Shown here one piece after another: positions 7,373 to 7,517 of a stretch of 7,517 nucleotides of DNA. A program made the translations under genes and the position numbers. The notes beneath the pieces were generated by a model that saw nothing but the letters and a program-made list of their open reading frames with translations, ran no database searches and was not told where the DNA came from. Numbering within the stretch: position 1 is the first letter of the stretch; each line of letters starts with the position of its first letter. The DNA is from an uncultured Lachnospiraceae bacterium (GTDB lineage Bacteria > Bacillota > Clostridia > Lachnospirales > Lachnospiraceae). The DNA is taken from contig CAJUHP010000045.1 in NCBI GenBank assembly GCA_910586125.1, positions 1 to 7,517 on the forward strand, written 5' to 3'.

Positions 7373-7378
7373 GGAGGT
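7373..7378 (+). promoter_or_regulatory. Strong ribosome binding site GGAGGT deciding a GTG start
   Basis: GGAGGT sits 6 nt before the GTG at 7385. In-frame ATG codons at 7355 and 7361 have no comparable site upstream, so the GTG at 7385 is preferred. A second GTG at 7412 has a weaker AAGGG eight bases before it. Confidence 0.75.
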
Positions 7379-7384
7379 ACTGCA

Positions 7385-7517
7385 GTGAATGAGATAGCAA
7401 GGGATGAGAGTGTGGGGAGAGGCGTCACAGAAAAGAGCATCCTGGCAGGTCCCGTCAGAACAGGCCGCAGGGAAATCGCGTTTTCTCCGCCGGACATCTC
7501 CGAACGGGAGATCGCGG
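7385..7517 (+). CDS. DegT/DnrJ/EryC1-type sugar aminotransferase, N-terminus only
   Basis: The open frame runs off the right edge after 44 codons. Residues 28-44 read RREIAFSPPDISEREIA, which matches the opening of PLP-dependent nucleotide-sugar aminotransferases of the DegT/DnrJ/EryC1/StrS family (usually IPFSPPDISEEEI near residue 1-10). The PLP lysine region lies outside the window. About 30 residues precede the match, an unusual extension if the GTG at 7385 is the start; GTG 7412 would shorten it by nine. In context it would be the WbpE-like enzyme that aminates C3 of the 3-keto sugar made by the WbpB-like oxidoreductase, giving the amine for the LpxD-like acyltransferase. The identification rests on one short motif plus context. 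Confidence 0.7.
   Translation, partial: MNEIARDESVGRGVTEKSILAGPVRTGRREIAFSPPDISEREIA

Noticed and set aside
7297..7392. Small ORF of 31 codons between the thiolase and the aminotransferase
   Set aside because: No good ribosome site precedes it, the peptide has no recognisable feature, and it is short enough to occur by chance; kept only as a possible coupling element in the findings.

Overview
The window carries seven plus-strand genes in one tight run, five complete and two cut by the window edges. It looks like part of an accessory surface-glycan or glycolipid biosynthesis locus of a low-to-middle GC Firmicute, most likely a gut-type Clostridia (Lachnospiraceae-like). Four things point that way: purine-rich GGAG-type ribosome sites before nearly every gene, the LoaP-type NusG paralog at the left edge, short intergenic gaps, and the sequence style of the sugar dehydrogenase. 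The taxon is an inference from style, not from a marker gene.

Layout: (1) 1-455, C-terminal part of a LoaP-like processive antiterminator. (2) 543-1868, UDP-N-acetylhexosamine 6-dehydrogenase of the WbpA type. (3) 1886-2968, Gfo/Idh/MocA oxidoreductase of the WbpB/WlbA type. (4) 2981-3715, cytoplasmic NodB-like (CE4-like) putative deacetylase with a 10-G tract inside its frame. (5) 3712-4617, LpxD-like left-handed beta-helix N-acyltransferase, overlapping gene 4 by an ATGA. (6) 4660-5967, stand-alone 3-hydroxyacyl-CoA dehydrogenase with two C-terminal domains. (7) 5981-7267, thiolase of the HDCF (SCP2-like) type. (8) 7385-end, start of a DegT/DnrJ/EryC1-type sugar aminotransferase. Gaps are 87, 17, 12, -4, 42, 13 and 117 nt. 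I saw no terminator hairpin in them, so a single transcript is the simplest reading.

How they may work together (inference): dehydrogenase (2), oxidoreductase (3) and aminotransferase (8) are the enzymes that turn UDP-GlcNAc (or an epimer) into a UDP-2-acetamido-3-amino-hexuronic acid. In the Pseudomonas/Bordetella pathway a short WbpD acetyltransferase then acetylates the 3-amino group. Here the hexapeptide enzyme is instead a longer LpxD-like protein, next to a thiolase and a 3-hydroxyacyl-CoA dehydrogenase that together could make a 3-hydroxyacyl-CoA such as 3-hydroxybutyryl-CoA. The whole suggests a diamino-uronic acid carrying a 3-hydroxyacyl amide, under LoaP antitermination control. 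The idea recalls the hydroxyacyl amide of anthrose, but with different sugar chemistry. It is the most interesting hypothesis in the window and is unproven.

The region from about 2981 to 3780 is clearly more AT-rich than the genes around it, so the cluster may be a mosaic.
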